This document shows positions 35,101-42,903 of a stretch of DNA of 64,000 nucleotides, one piece after another; the first letter of the stretch is position 1; every line of letters starts with the position of its first letter. Below the pieces are notes generated by a model, which searched no databases, was not told the origin of the DNA, and saw nothing but the letters and a program-made list of their open reading frames with translations. Position numbers and translations under genes: made by a program. Source of the stretch: Ktedonobacter sp. SOSP1-85 (GTDB lineage Bacteria > Chloroflexota > Ktedonobacteria > Ktedonobacterales > Ktedonobacteraceae); NCBI RefSeq assembly GCF_016587415.1, contig NZ_BNJI01000003.1, positions 1,116,001 to 1,180,000 on the forward strand, in the 5' to 3' direction.

Positions 35101-37538
35101 GGACTCATCTCCATAAAGACATCAATACCCTCCACCAACAATGCCCTGGTGGCTTGCAAGAACAGCACGGGCTGGCGCAGGTTATCCACCCAGTAGGGGG
35201 CCATCAATTCAGCGCCCTGAAGATAGGCACCGCTAACGGTCGAGAACATAGGTATCTGGGCCGTGCGAGGCTGTACACACTGCATCAAAGCCAGCAGGTC
35301 ATCGTGTAAGGGGTCCATCTGTGGGCTATGCGAAGCCACATCCACGCGCACGAGGCGTCCAAAGATACCATTGCGTTCCAGCAGAGCCAGAATCTCGGTT
35401 AGCGCCTGGGGGTCTCCCGAGAGAACCGTTGAGTGAGGACTATTGTTTACCGCGACAGAGACGCGTCCCTGGTAATCACGCACGAAGGCCTGCGCCTGGC
35501 CCATTGAGAGTTCTACGGCGGCCATCGCACCCTTGCCACTGACGTGTAATAATAGTTGACTACGCGCACAGATGATCCAGGCAGCATCCTCCAGACTCAG
35601 CGCACCCGCCACATACGCGGCTCCCACTTCGCCCATTGAGTGACCAACAACCACATCTGGTTCGATTCCCCACGAGCGCCAGAGGGCCGCCAGGGCCACT
35701 TCTATAGCGAAGAGCGTCGGCTGCACCACGTTGATCTCATCGAGTCGGGAATGCGCCTCGTCTGCCTGCAATTGCTCCAGCAAAGACCAATCGACATAGG
35801 TACGCATAACCCGGTCGCACTCCTCAATCATGGCTCGAAAGACTGGTTCGCGCTCCAGCAGATCGCGCCCCATCCCCAACCATTGCGAACCCTGGCCGGG
35901 AAAGATCCAGGCCACGCGGGGCCGCTGATCGTTGCGCTTACACCCACTCATAATCTCCAGACCCGTCTCGCCGCGCGCAAACGCCTCAAGCTTCTGGCAT
36001 ACATCCTGACGCGAGTAGCCAACCATGGTCAATCGTTGCTCAAAGTGTGAACGATGCTCGCTGGCTGTATAGCAGATGTCGCGCAGGGCCTGGTCCGCGT
36101 ATACCTCATCTTCGAGATGCTGAAGATACTTCGTCGCCAGGTCTTGTAGCGCTTGCGTATTCTGCGCTGAAAGGGGCAGAAGATAGCTGGTCGGCTCAGC
36201 ATCCGCCGCTGGTATGACAGGCTCGCGGGCAGGAGCCTCCTCCACAATCACATGCACATTTGTTCCGGCGATACCGAAACTGCTCACACCCGCCAGGCGT
36301 GGACCCTCGCTCTCGGGCCAGGGCGTCAGCTCCGTCGGCACCTTCAACGCGTAATCATCCCAGGGAATTTTTGGGCTGGGTTCTTGAAAATGCAGGTTGG
36401 GCGGGATCATCTCGTGCTTAAGGCAAAGTACGACCTTGATCAAGCCCGCGAGACCAGCGGCTCCCTCAGTGTGACCGATATTGGTTTTCACTGAACCTAC
36501 CAGCAGCGGCCTGGCAGGTGAGCGACCAGCGCAAAGGACGCTGCCCAATGCATTGATCTCAACCGGGTCGCCAGCCTGGGTGCCTGTGCCATGTGCCTCG
36601 ACATACTGCACCTGTAGCGGATCGAGACCTGCATCCTTGTACGCTAGGCGCAGGCCAGCCTGCTGTCCCTGTACGCTTGGCGCCATAAACAGGTCACAAT
36701 GTCCATCATTATTAGAAGAACTACCACGGATGACGGCGTGAATCTGATCGCCATCCGCAAGGGCCTTCTCAAGCGTCTTCAAGGCTACCACGCCGGCGCC
36801 CTCACTACGCACATAGCCATCGGCCCTGGCATCAAACGCCTTACAATGCCCATCGGGAGCCATCATACGCCCTTGCGAGAAGCCAATGGTATGATCAGGA
36901 TTCAGGATAATATTGACGCCCCCGGCCAGGGCCATAGTGCAGGCACCTGTACGTAAGCTCTGGCATGCCAGGTGGACCGCGACCAGCGAGGAGGAACAGG
37001 CGGCATCGAGGGCCACACTCACGCCTTGCAGACCGAGAGCATATGAAATACGACCAGCGGCACCACTACGTGCATTCCCCGCCGTGCTATAGACATCGAG
37101 ATCGGTTGGATTGCGGAACTGCCTATCCCAGTAATCGCTAGTAATCACACCAATAAAGACTCCAGCAACCTCGTCACGCAGCTTTCCCGGCACCAGGCCA
37201 GCATCCTCCATTGCCTCCCATGCCACCTCGAGCAATAAACGATGCTGGGGGTCCATACGCGAAACTTCGCGTGGAGAGAGACCAAAAAATGCGGCGTCAA
37301 ACTGATCTACCTGGGCTAAAAACCCACCAAAGCGGCTCATCACTTTCCCCGGCGTCGCGGGACGCGAATCATACACAGCATCCACGTCATACCGATCACG
37401 TGGTACCTCTGTAATCGCATCTCCACCCTCAGCCATTAATTTCCAGAATGCATCGAGATTGGGCGCTCCAGGAAAGCGACAACCCATACCAACAATAGCA
37501 ATCGCATTCCCGGGTACGTTAGACAAAGTGGTACTCAA
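32106..37538 (-). CDS. single-module type I polyketide synthase (KS-AT-DH-KR-ACP)
   Basis: A 1810-residue multienzyme. KS (about 10-435) has the complete triad Cys181, His316 (HGTGT) and His356 (NIGHTEG). AT (about 541-855) has the nucleophile Ser634 in GHSMG and the specificity motif VASH at 734-737, closer to methylmalonyl-type xASH than to malonyl HAFH. DH (about 920-1195) has His945 and Asp1122/Gln1126, but the usual Gly of HxxxGxxxxP is Asp949. KR (about 1455-1640) has GGLGGVG, an LDD motif (B-type) and Tyr1606/Asn1610. The C-terminal ACP carries Ser1770 in LGIDS. No thioesterase or enoyl reductase is present. The start is a TTG preceded by AGGAAGGA. The order and length equal those of iterative partially reducing synthases, but it could also be one module of a dispersed pathway. 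Confidence 0.93.
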   Translation of the reverse strand: MSTTLSNVPGNAIAIVGMGCRFPGAPNLDAFWKLMAEGGDAITEVPRDRYDVDAVYDSRPATPGKVMSRFGGFLAQVDQFDAAFFGLSPREVSRMDPQHRLLLEVAWEAMEDAGLVPGKLRDEVAGVFIGVITSDYWDRQFRNPTDLDVYSTAGNARSGAAGRISYALGLQGVSVALDAACSSSLVAVHLACQSLRTGACTMALAGGVNIILNPDHTIGFSQGRMMAPDGHCKAFDARADGYVRSEGAGVVALKTLEKALADGDQIHAVIRGSSSNNDGHCDLFMAPSVQGQQAGLRLAYKDAGLDPLQVQYVEAHGTGTQAGDPVEINALGSVLCAGRSPARPLLVGSVKTNIGHTEGAAGLAGLIKVVLCLKHEMIPPNLHFQEPSPKIPWDDYALKVPTELTPWPESEGPRLAGVSSFGIAGTNVHVIVEEAPAREPVIPAADAEPTSYLLPLSAQNTQALQDLATKYLQHLEDEVYADQALRDICYTASEHRSHFEQRLTMVGYSRQDVCQKLEAFARGETGLEIMSGCKRNDQRPRVAWIFPGQGSQWLGMGRDLLEREPVFRAMIEECDRVMRTYVDWSLLEQLQADEAHSRLDEINVVQPTLFAIEVALAALWRSWGIEPDVVVGHSMGEVGAAYVAGALSLEDAAWIICARSQLLLHVSGKGAMAAVELSMGQAQAFVRDYQGRVSVAVNNSPHSTVLSGDPQALTEILALLERNGIFGRLVRVDVASHSPQMDPLHDDLLALMQCVQPRTAQIPMFSTVSGAYLQGAELMAPYWVDNLRQPVLFLQATRALLVEGIDVFMEMSPHPILVGAIRQTLEEYEMSGLALASLRREEEGRAALLGTLGTLYTHGYDPDWARLFPTSVQHIALPTYPWQRQRYWNSNAEHYFYGSPVQHQGTRNATAHAILGLSTQSALHPDTYFWTTQIGPDILPYLGEHRVYDVPVLPGAAYIELSLAAATEIFGSQQFLVEELELKQALFFPKGAPPFTLQLIMTPEQQSEYMELRFFSTQAGQSSEALTWSEHARVTVCRIEEALSSESVMHPIPEEVQRDWTLAMEAPIYYQGLRNRGIQHGEPFQGVTHVWRRPGEVMAHLSLPEDVAYDMAGYQLHPALMDSILQAITPFLPEENDDSYVPVEARRIKFHQRPVPGNGLWSHALVDMEKNHDPRVLEGDIFLLDEQGQVLLEVLGFRLQSLDSGSQDLMRQRLNQLLYTIEWEEQALNAVQQPAQPRTWLLFSESEGPGQALAERLRATARCLTVTPGNSYSQVDVGHYELAATSAADFHQLFHEVYDAYGTQALGIVYLWGLGTKPASEELASQAFYIDMEQSSLGLLHLVQAVNATKGEHSTRLWIVTSGVQGIEARDTSSALAQSQLWGLGRVIVYEHEDLHSTLIDLDATTNEHTVEALFREIWSDVGADEVALRGERRYLARLAHATLASPETANQSHFHAEGTYLVTGGLGGVGLRSAQWMVEQGARHLVLMGRRAPGEEASAAIQAMEKQGANVRAMQVNVALEEQLASALSEIRQTMPPLRGVFHSAVVLDDSILLQLDQERFLGVMPPKVDGAWNLHRLTLEDPLDYFVLFSSAASLIGSPGQGNYAAANAFMDTLAFYRRRQGYPALCINWGRWGEIGQATKGDRGERLDFRGFASMKPKEGLAVLGSLLRQSPPQVGVMSFDLPRWSQFYPNLRNSSLFTRLVAEAQAQEASGIQNAGVTRAVLTYLNDEERREKLSQYLSAQIARVLGHTSLKLDAQQQLNRLGIDSLMSVELKNRINSDLKIAVPVTTFLQGVTFEQLITQVGEQL

Positions 37539-38271
37539 GCTTTAGATATCCTTCCTGGTTACAGGTCATAACGACTACTACTTGACGTCTACTATTTTTC
37601 TTGTGTATTACCGCTGTAACAAAGCAAACATCTAACCTACATATTTGCATATTAAGAATCTATAAAGATGCAAACATATTTTAACTAAATTTTTATAGCA
37701 AAATATACTTACATATGCTATCTTATACTACAAATATGACAATATCATAATAACATATCCCTAAGGAGGTAACATCCCTAACATAAGCTTTTCAATACAA
37801 TTACCTTTACTGCTGATACGAAGACGAAAGAGAAGCGATCAGGAGCAGGCTAGTTTTTACCATTTCTTGTCACAAAGAGACCATACGATACCTTCTTTGT
37901 TGATGGTATAAGACAGCTTATCCAGCGCATCCAGAGGAAAACGAAAGGAAAAGCTACCGTTTCACCTGAAATGACTTTGCGCACACATCTCCAAAACACA
38001 TCTGGCAACTTTTGTACAACATACGAGCATAAAATTTATGCATTTAAATAGAGTTGTTGTTATGGAGGAAGGCAGAGATGTGAGAAAGTCTGGCAGGTTG
38101 AAAGGTCCAACGCGTAAAGTTGGTATCGCACATACATAGTGCAAATTTTTAGATATAGAGCTTTTCAGGGTTTTATCGCACACAAAATGCTGCTTCGTGG
38201 AAGTGGCGCGAGCATTTTGAAGCTTGTTTTTTCTGCTCTCTTGCTTGTTGATGATGATGAGGAGGTTCTTT
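37539..38271. other. AT-rich intergenic region upstream of PKS
   Basis: About 730 bases, strongly AT-rich between 37600 and 37770. A 7-bp inverted repeat (37644-37650 and 37668-37674) lies 105 bases before the PKS start and is a possible operator. A perfect Shine-Dalgarno-like AAGGAGGT at 37763-37770 is not followed by ATG, GTG or TTG at a useful distance. No supported gene is present; the open frame at 37962-38285 on the minus strand has no domain. Confidence 0.4.
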
Positions 38272-39405
38272 GTGTCGATGTTCACTAATAGTCAGCCCAC
38301 TCAGGATCGCTGGTCTCCGTCCAATCTAATCGAACCAGATGTGAAAAAGAAAAGCAGCCTGATCCAACGCTGGAACGAGCTGACCTCTATTCCTGATGCT
38401 CCCCCTGACGCCGATTTTGCCAGGCGCGAAAACGTGCGCAAATCGCAGATGACCAGCAATATCCTCTTCTTTTTCACGATCATGGTCATCTTTCTCTTAC
38501 CCGCTTGCTACTTTGCTCCCTATCAGTCTTACTTCTGGCTGGATATAGTGCTCAGTATAACCTGTGTCGCCGCTTTGCTACTGAACCGTAGGGGGATGTC
38601 TCTGACGGCGGGCCTCCTTGTTACTATTGGTAGCTTTACGGTACTTACTGCTGCGCTCTTCTCCAGCATCCCCTTTGATGAGACGACCCTTCAGGGCTAC
38701 GATATGTACGTGATTGTCGAACTGCTGGCGGTCTCGCTATTGCCCAGTCGCAGCATCTTCGTCGTCTTTGTCGCAAGTGTGGGCTGTACGCTGGCAACGC
38801 TACTCTATATGCCACACACAGCAGTACTACAACAGGATATCCATGACCGTCTCCTCATCATCGCGGCACGCCCGGTAGGAACGCTTCTGCTGGTCGCAGG
38901 CGCGGCGTATATTCTCTCCACCACCATGACAACTGCGATCAAGCGCGCAGGGCGAGCCGAACTGATCGCGAAATTGGAGCACGAGTTAGCGGACCAGAAG
39001 AACGATCTAGAGGAAGGCATACAACAGATTCTGGATACTCACGTCTCCGTTGCCAATGGAAATTTAAGCGCGCGCGCGCCTCTCAACAAGGATAACGTTC
39101 TCTGGCAGATCGCCCGTGCGCTTAACGTACTGCTGGTGCGCCTGCAAAGGGCTGTGCAGGCGGAGAGAGAGCTTCAGCATGTTGAGCAGGCGGTAACGCA
39201 CTACGTGAGCGCGATCCAACAGGCTGAGGCACAGCGGAAGACTCCAACCCTTCCTCTGAGCCATACCAAGATCGATCCCTTGATCGCGGCCTTGCAAGGC
39301 CAAACCATCAACCGTGCCCATCTGCCTTCGCCTACACCTCCCCCCATGCCTATGCCCAGCCAGGGATGGTCACAGCGAACAACGTCATTTCCCCACTCCA
39401 AGTGA
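38272..39405 (+). CDS. membrane protein with HAMP-like domain
   Basis: A 377-residue protein. After a soluble N-terminal stretch of about 60 residues there are six hydrophobic helices between residues 70 and 235, then a cytoplasmic HAMP-like helix pair (ILDTHVSVANGNLSARAPLN, then LWQIARALNVLLVRLQRAV) and a coiled coil with a Pro-rich tail. No kinase, GGDEF or methyl-accepting output domain follows, so this may be a receptor or regulator that acts on a partner. The GTG at 38272 is preferred because GAGGAGG lies 6 bases upstream; ATG 38278 is the alternative. Function unknown. Confidence 0.72.
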   Translation: MSMFTNSQPTQDRWSPSNLIEPDVKKKSSLIQRWNELTSIPDAPPDADFARRENVRKSQMTSNILFFFTIMVIFLLPACYFAPYQSYFWLDIVLSITCVAALLLNRRGMSLTAGLLVTIGSFTVLTAALFSSIPFDETTLQGYDMYVIVELLAVSLLPSRSIFVVFVASVGCTLATLLYMPHTAVLQQDIHDRLLIIAARPVGTLLLVAGAAYILSTTMTTAIKRAGRAELIAKLEHELADQKNDLEEGIQQILDTHVSVANGNLSARAPLNKDNVLWQIARALNVLLVRLQRAVQAERELQHVEQAVTHYVSAIQQAEAQRKTPTLPLSHTKIDPLIAALQGQTINRAHLPSPTPPPMPMPSQGWSQRTTSFPHSK

Positions 39406-39450
39406 ACGTGTAGGCGCGTCCGTAAGTAGCTTACGGACGCGCCTACGCGT
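39406..39450 (+). terminator. 21-bp hairpin at end of HAMP protein gene
   Basis: Arms 39406-39426 and 39430-39450, one G-T wobble, 3-base loop; it begins immediately after the stop codon. Confidence 0.7.
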
Positions 39451-39491
39451 TTCCCCTTATGATATACCTACCTGGCTTTGCACACACAAAA

Positions 39492-39519
39492 AGCAGTGCA
39501 TCGGCTTTGATGCACTGCT
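39492..39519 (-). terminator. intrinsic terminator of the 39560 gene
   Basis: An 11-bp perfect stem (39492-39502 and 39509-39519), 6-base loop, followed on the minus strand by a T5 run. This is the most classical terminator in the window. Confidence 0.8.
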
Positions 39520-39559
39520 CCGTCAACTCAAACAATTGACTGTTGGAGATAATACAGGA

Positions 39560-40096
39560 TTAATTAATCGCGATAACCCCCAGGGAGAGAAGCACGCGTA
39601 GCGCCTCTTCGGTGATATTGGCCTGCAAGGGAACCTCCTTCTTCAAGGACTCAATATCCTTACGGCCATCAATCACCTCATAGACGGTCGAAAGCATTAA
39701 TTTCTGCTTCGCGGACCACCCTCGCAAGAGTTCAAGATCCAATGGTGCAATCACTTTCGGCACAGGCGTGTTATATGCGGCATGCTCAAAGGTATGCACG
39801 GCTTTCGCCGTCGAAGGCGGCGCTGGCAGAGGTGCAAGTTGCCAATCAAAGGGTCCGCGCTCGTCATCCACGGCAGCCAGGATAGTAGCCGAGATCGAGT
39901 GACGTCGACCCTCCCTGTCCTCAACATAAGAAGAGGTGACCTTCCCCTCAACCAGTTGAATATACCCCTTACACCGACCACGTACGCCAGGAACATGCTG
40001 TAATTCCGCTCGGAGCACGCCATTCTTTCGATAGCGCTCAAATAAGGTCAGACTAAAACGCAACCCGACACTTGCATCAATGTGTTCCTTACCCAT
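39560..40096 (-). CDS. unknown protein, two-domain
   Basis: A 178-residue soluble protein that I do not recognise. The first half (LTLFERYRKNGVLRAELQ, GRCKGYIQLVEGKVTSSYVED) has beta-rich alternation and a GYIxLxxGKV pattern faintly like PATAN/DUF4388 domains. A Pro-rich linker (LAPLPAPPSTAKA) follows, and the C-terminal 60 residues (QKLMLSTVYEVIDGRKDIESLKKEV) look like a small winged-helix module of the type appended to PATAN proteins. No catalytic motif is visible. It has its own terminator. The role may be regulatory, but that is only inferred from the fold impression. Confidence 0.6.
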   Translation of the reverse strand: MGKEHIDASVGLRFSLTLFERYRKNGVLRAELQHVPGVRGRCKGYIQLVEGKVTSSYVEDREGRRHSISATILAAVDDERGPFDWQLAPLPAPPSTAKAVHTFEHAAYNTPVPKVIAPLDLELLRGWSAKQKLMLSTVYEVIDGRKDIESLKKEVPLQANITEEALRVLLSLGVIAIN

Positions 40097-40677
40097 GCCA
40101 AACCCTCTAACCCAAACTGTTCGACACTACTTCGATACATCGAATACCCTTGCTTCAAGCCAAGTATGACACGTAGCAGGTTATCTCTACCCCGTTAAAC
40201 AGCCAGATACAACAAAAAGCGCCGCCAGGCGTAAACAACGCCGTCTCACCTGCTAAAATGAATGTAACATATTTGTATATATTAGTCCATTAAATAAAAA
40301 TGAATATTCCTCTTTTTTATTCATTCAAAGATCATAAAAGGTTTAAACAGTAACAAGCTATTTCATATTTTTAGAGAATTTACGCTTTTTGATCAGCCTG
40401 TAAAGCCATATCGGAGCAGTCGCGACATTCTCATCTTGAGAATGTCAGCCATTAGTTAGATGTATTTTTTTTCATTTTATGGTGCAGAAGAAGCTCAATT
40501 TTTCCTTTGCAAATAGTAAGAAAGTCATAAGAACAGATACTTTCTTTAAACTATATTCATGTAGGAACCGTACTTCTCTTGATGTAACTGCCAAACATCT
40601 ATCCTACAACCCCTTCTGCTGGCCTCTGGCCGTGGCATTACTTTCTCTATGAACATTTTGTAACTTGTAGAGAGCAT
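40097..40677. other. AT-rich intergenic region
   Basis: About 580 bases between the unknown gene and the palindrome that follows the LacI gene. It is very AT-rich between 40260 and 40560. No open frame with a ribosome-binding site, RNA gene or recognisable repeat was seen. It must hold the promoter of the 39560-40096 gene on the minus strand. Confidence 0.4.
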
Positions 40678-40740
40678 GATGCTGCCCAAGCATACGTTTA
40701 CATATGACGTCTATATGTAGACGCGTGCTTGAGCAGCGTC
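40678..40740 (-). repeat. 28-bp imperfect palindrome (family B copy 2)
   Basis: Arms 40678-40705 and 40713-40740 pair with two mismatches and three G-T wobbles. The right arm matches the right arm of the 14991-15074 palindrome in 23 of 24 bases. It lies 13 bases beyond the LacI gene stop and could act as its terminator. Confidence 0.7.
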
Positions 40741-40753
40741 GGTTGGATACCTT

Positions 40754-41779
40754 CTATGCCTTACCTGCAATCGCTGTGGTCGAGCCACGAACGCGCAGTT
40801 CCAGGGAAATAACCTCGCTATGCGGCTGTTCTAAAACCTCGAAATCGGCGAGTAAGACTTCTATCGCACGCTTTCCCAGCGCAGCTGTGGGGATGGAGAC
40901 CGTGGTAAGCTCTGGCGCGAGGGTTTGCGCGATGAGGCCATCACCAAAGCCGACAATTGAGAGCTGGCGTGGCACCCCCCACCCTAGCTCGGCCGCCGCT
41001 TTATAGGCTCCAATCGCCAGCAGGTCATCGTCACAAAAAATCGCCGTGGGTGGCTCGGAGAGATGCAGCAGCTTGCGAGCCGCCTGAAAGGCCGAGGCAG
41101 GATTGAGAGCCGCACGTGCGGTATAGCGTGCCTCCAGGACAAGACCACGAAGCGCCAATTCCTGCTCATAGGTGCGCTGGCGCTGGCGAAAGGTCTCCAC
41201 ATCGACATCCGCCGCCAGGTGCGCAATCCGGCGATGACCAAGCCCAAACAAATGGTGCATAGCCACCTGCGTCCCGCCAACGATGTCCAGGCTCAGCGAA
41301 GAGAGGCCAGTCCAGGTTTCATCCACAATAACGGCGCGTGAACGCAAGATGGCGATATCCATATCGCCTGGCGGGCGAACCGCGCATAAGACAAAGCCTT
41401 CAATAGAATGCGTGGTCAGAGCGTCCATCACAACACGCTGCCACTCCTGGTCATCACCTGTACTTACCAAAATCACCGTATAGTTATGCAACCTCGCGGC
41501 CTGCTCGGCCCCTTTCAACACGGCGGCAAAGAAGGGATTGCTCACATCTGGAATAACAAACGCAATAATGTTGGTATGTCCAAGGCGCAGAGTGCGCGCC
41601 ACTGTGTTGGGGCGATATCCCATCTCCTCGGCTATACGCAAGACTTCCTGCTGCGTCTGAGGAGAGACGCGTCCCGACGCTTTGCCCGCGAAGACAAGCG
41701 AGACGGTCGATTGCGAGACACCCGCTTTACGCGCGACATCGACGCTGGTAATACTCCTGCTCTCTTTTCCTCGTACCAT
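40754..41779 (-). CDS. LacI-family transcriptional regulator
   Basis: A 341-residue repressor-type regulator: an N-terminal HTH (SITSVDVARKAGVSQSTVSLVF), the hinge region MGYRPNTVARTLRLG, and a periplasmic-binding-protein-like effector domain (IIAFVIPDVSNPFFAAVLKGAE, AIFCDDDLLAIGAYKAAAELG, VSIPTAALGKRAIEVLL). Effectors of this family are usually sugars or nucleosides. It is divergent from a drug/metabolite-type exporter gene whose promoter contains an even palindrome with a central CG, the form that LacI proteins bind, so local regulation of the exporter is likely. A 30-bp hairpin also lies in the shared intergenic region. Confidence 0.92.
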   Translation of the reverse strand: MVRGKESRSITSVDVARKAGVSQSTVSLVFAGKASGRVSPQTQQEVLRIAEEMGYRPNTVARTLRLGHTNIIAFVIPDVSNPFFAAVLKGAEQAARLHNYTVILVSTGDDQEWQRVVMDALTTHSIEGFVLCAVRPPGDMDIAILRSRAVIVDETWTGLSSLSLDIVGGTQVAMHHLFGLGHRRIAHLAADVDVETFRQRQRTYEQELALRGLVLEARYTARAALNPASAFQAARKLLHLSEPPTAIFCDDDLLAIGAYKAAAELGWGVPRQLSIVGFGDGLIAQTLAPELTTVSIPTAALGKRAIEVLLADFEVLEQPHSEVISLELRVRGSTTAIAGKA

Positions 41780-41830
41780 GATGTACCTTCTCTTGCTTTA
41801 AGATGTGCTCATTGTAGCGCAAAGTGCTTG

Positions 41831-41895
41831 CGGTATAAAGGGTGCGTGATATCAGGCTGGCTACTCCAGCCTGATATCACGCACCCTTTATACCG
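41831..41895. repeat. 30-bp perfect hairpin between divergent lacI-type and eamA genes
   Basis: Arms 41831-41860 and 41866-41895 pair exactly around a 5-base loop. It is located between two gene starts, 52 bases upstream of the LacI gene and 67 upstream of the transporter gene, so a role as terminator for either gene is excluded. It directly precedes the transporter promoter. Confidence 0.8.
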
Positions 41896-41907
41896 ATTTT
41901 TTCTCTA

Positions 41908-41936
41908 TTGACAAAGTCATACGTATGACGTACTCT
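41908..41936 (+). promoter_or_regulatory. sigma70-type promoter with internal LacI-style operator
   Basis: TTGACA (41908-41913) and TACTCT (41931-41936) are separated by exactly 17 bases. The spacer contains a perfect 14-base palindrome, GTCATACGTATGAC (41916-41929), with a central CG as in LacI/GalR operators. Binding there would block RNA polymerase. It drives the EamA gene 26 bases downstream. Confidence 0.72.
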
Positions 41937-41961
41937 ACAAAGAGAGAAGAGAAAGGATACG

Positions 41962-42903
41962 ATGGTGAAAATAAAGGGATTTCTGTTGACGCTCGCTACG
42001 GCGTGTATGTTTGGTCTGGGTGCGGTCCTGGGCAAGATGGCCTCTTCCGTACTTAATCCGTTGCTGGTAACGTTCTTAAATTTCGCGGTGGGGGGCGGCT
42101 TGCTGCTTATTTTTCTCCTGGTACGCAGGATCGCTCTCTTTAAACGCTTGGAGCGACGTGACTGGCTGAATTTACTGCTGCTGGTGGTCTTTGGCACAAC
42201 CCTGCCTGCCTGCTGTGTGCTCTATGGACTCGCCTTGACCAGCGCCATCAAGGCTGGCTTTCTCATGCAGATGCAGGGCATCTCGTCGGTCTTATTCGCG
42301 GTACTCTTCCTGCGCGAGCGCCTGAACTGGAAACAGGTGGGGGGAATGTTGCTGCTCCTGCTTGGCAGCCTCTTTGTTGTTATGAAGACCACGCAAACGT
42401 CAATCTTGAGCGCCTTTAACCTGGGGGATGTACTGGTTATTTTAGGAGCTATTGGCTTTGGCTATGCGATTCTCCCGGCAAAGGCACTAACAGGAAAAAT
42501 AGATTCGCTGCCATTGACGGTCTGGAAATTGCTGATCAGCGCCCTGATGATTCTCCCATTCCTCGCATTCCAGCCAGGGGTCTGGCCAACACAGCTACCG
42601 CCATTGCTGCTCTGGCTGCTACCTGTCTATATCATCTCCAATTTCTGTATTGGCTATGTGACCCAGCAGGAGGGTCTCAAGTATCTGCAAGCCTGGGAGT
42701 CGGCAACGACGATGCAGAGTACGCCCATTTTTTCCACACTCTTCGCCATGCTTCTCCTGGGAGATAGCCTCTCGACGCTGCAACTGGTTGGAGGCATCAT
42801 TGTGCTTGCAGGTGGTTGCGTTATCGCCCTGGGCGGGGCAAACCTTTCGCGTAAGCCCCTGACACGCACCAGCCAGGTCGCACCAACAGGCCAGGAAATC
42901 TAA
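41962..42903 (+). CDS. EamA/DMT-family transporter
   Basis: A 313-residue inner-membrane carrier with ten predicted helices in two EamA repeats (about 4-140 and 150-290). Typical stretches: FGLGAVLGKMASSVLNPLLVTFLNF, ALTSAIKAGFLMQMQGISSVLFAVLFLRERL and, in the second repeat, SATTMQSTPIFSTLFAMLLLGDSL. Members export metabolites such as amino acids or drugs; the substrate is unknown. Regulation by the divergent LacI-family protein is suggested by the operator in its promoter. AGAAAGGA lies before the ATG. Its stop overlaps the stop of the convergent downstream gene by 4 bases. Confidence 0.9.
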   Translation: MVKIKGFLLTLATACMFGLGAVLGKMASSVLNPLLVTFLNFAVGGGLLLIFLLVRRIALFKRLERRDWLNLLLLVVFGTTLPACCVLYGLALTSAIKAGFLMQMQGISSVLFAVLFLRERLNWKQVGGMLLLLLGSLFVVMKTTQTSILSAFNLGDVLVILGAIGFGYAILPAKALTGKIDSLPLTVWKLLISALMILPFLAFQPGVWPTQLPPLLLWLLPVYIISNFCIGYVTQQEGLKYLQAWESATTMQSTPIFSTLFAMLLLGDSLSTLQLVGGIIVLAGGCVIALGGANLSRKPLTRTSQVAPTGQEI

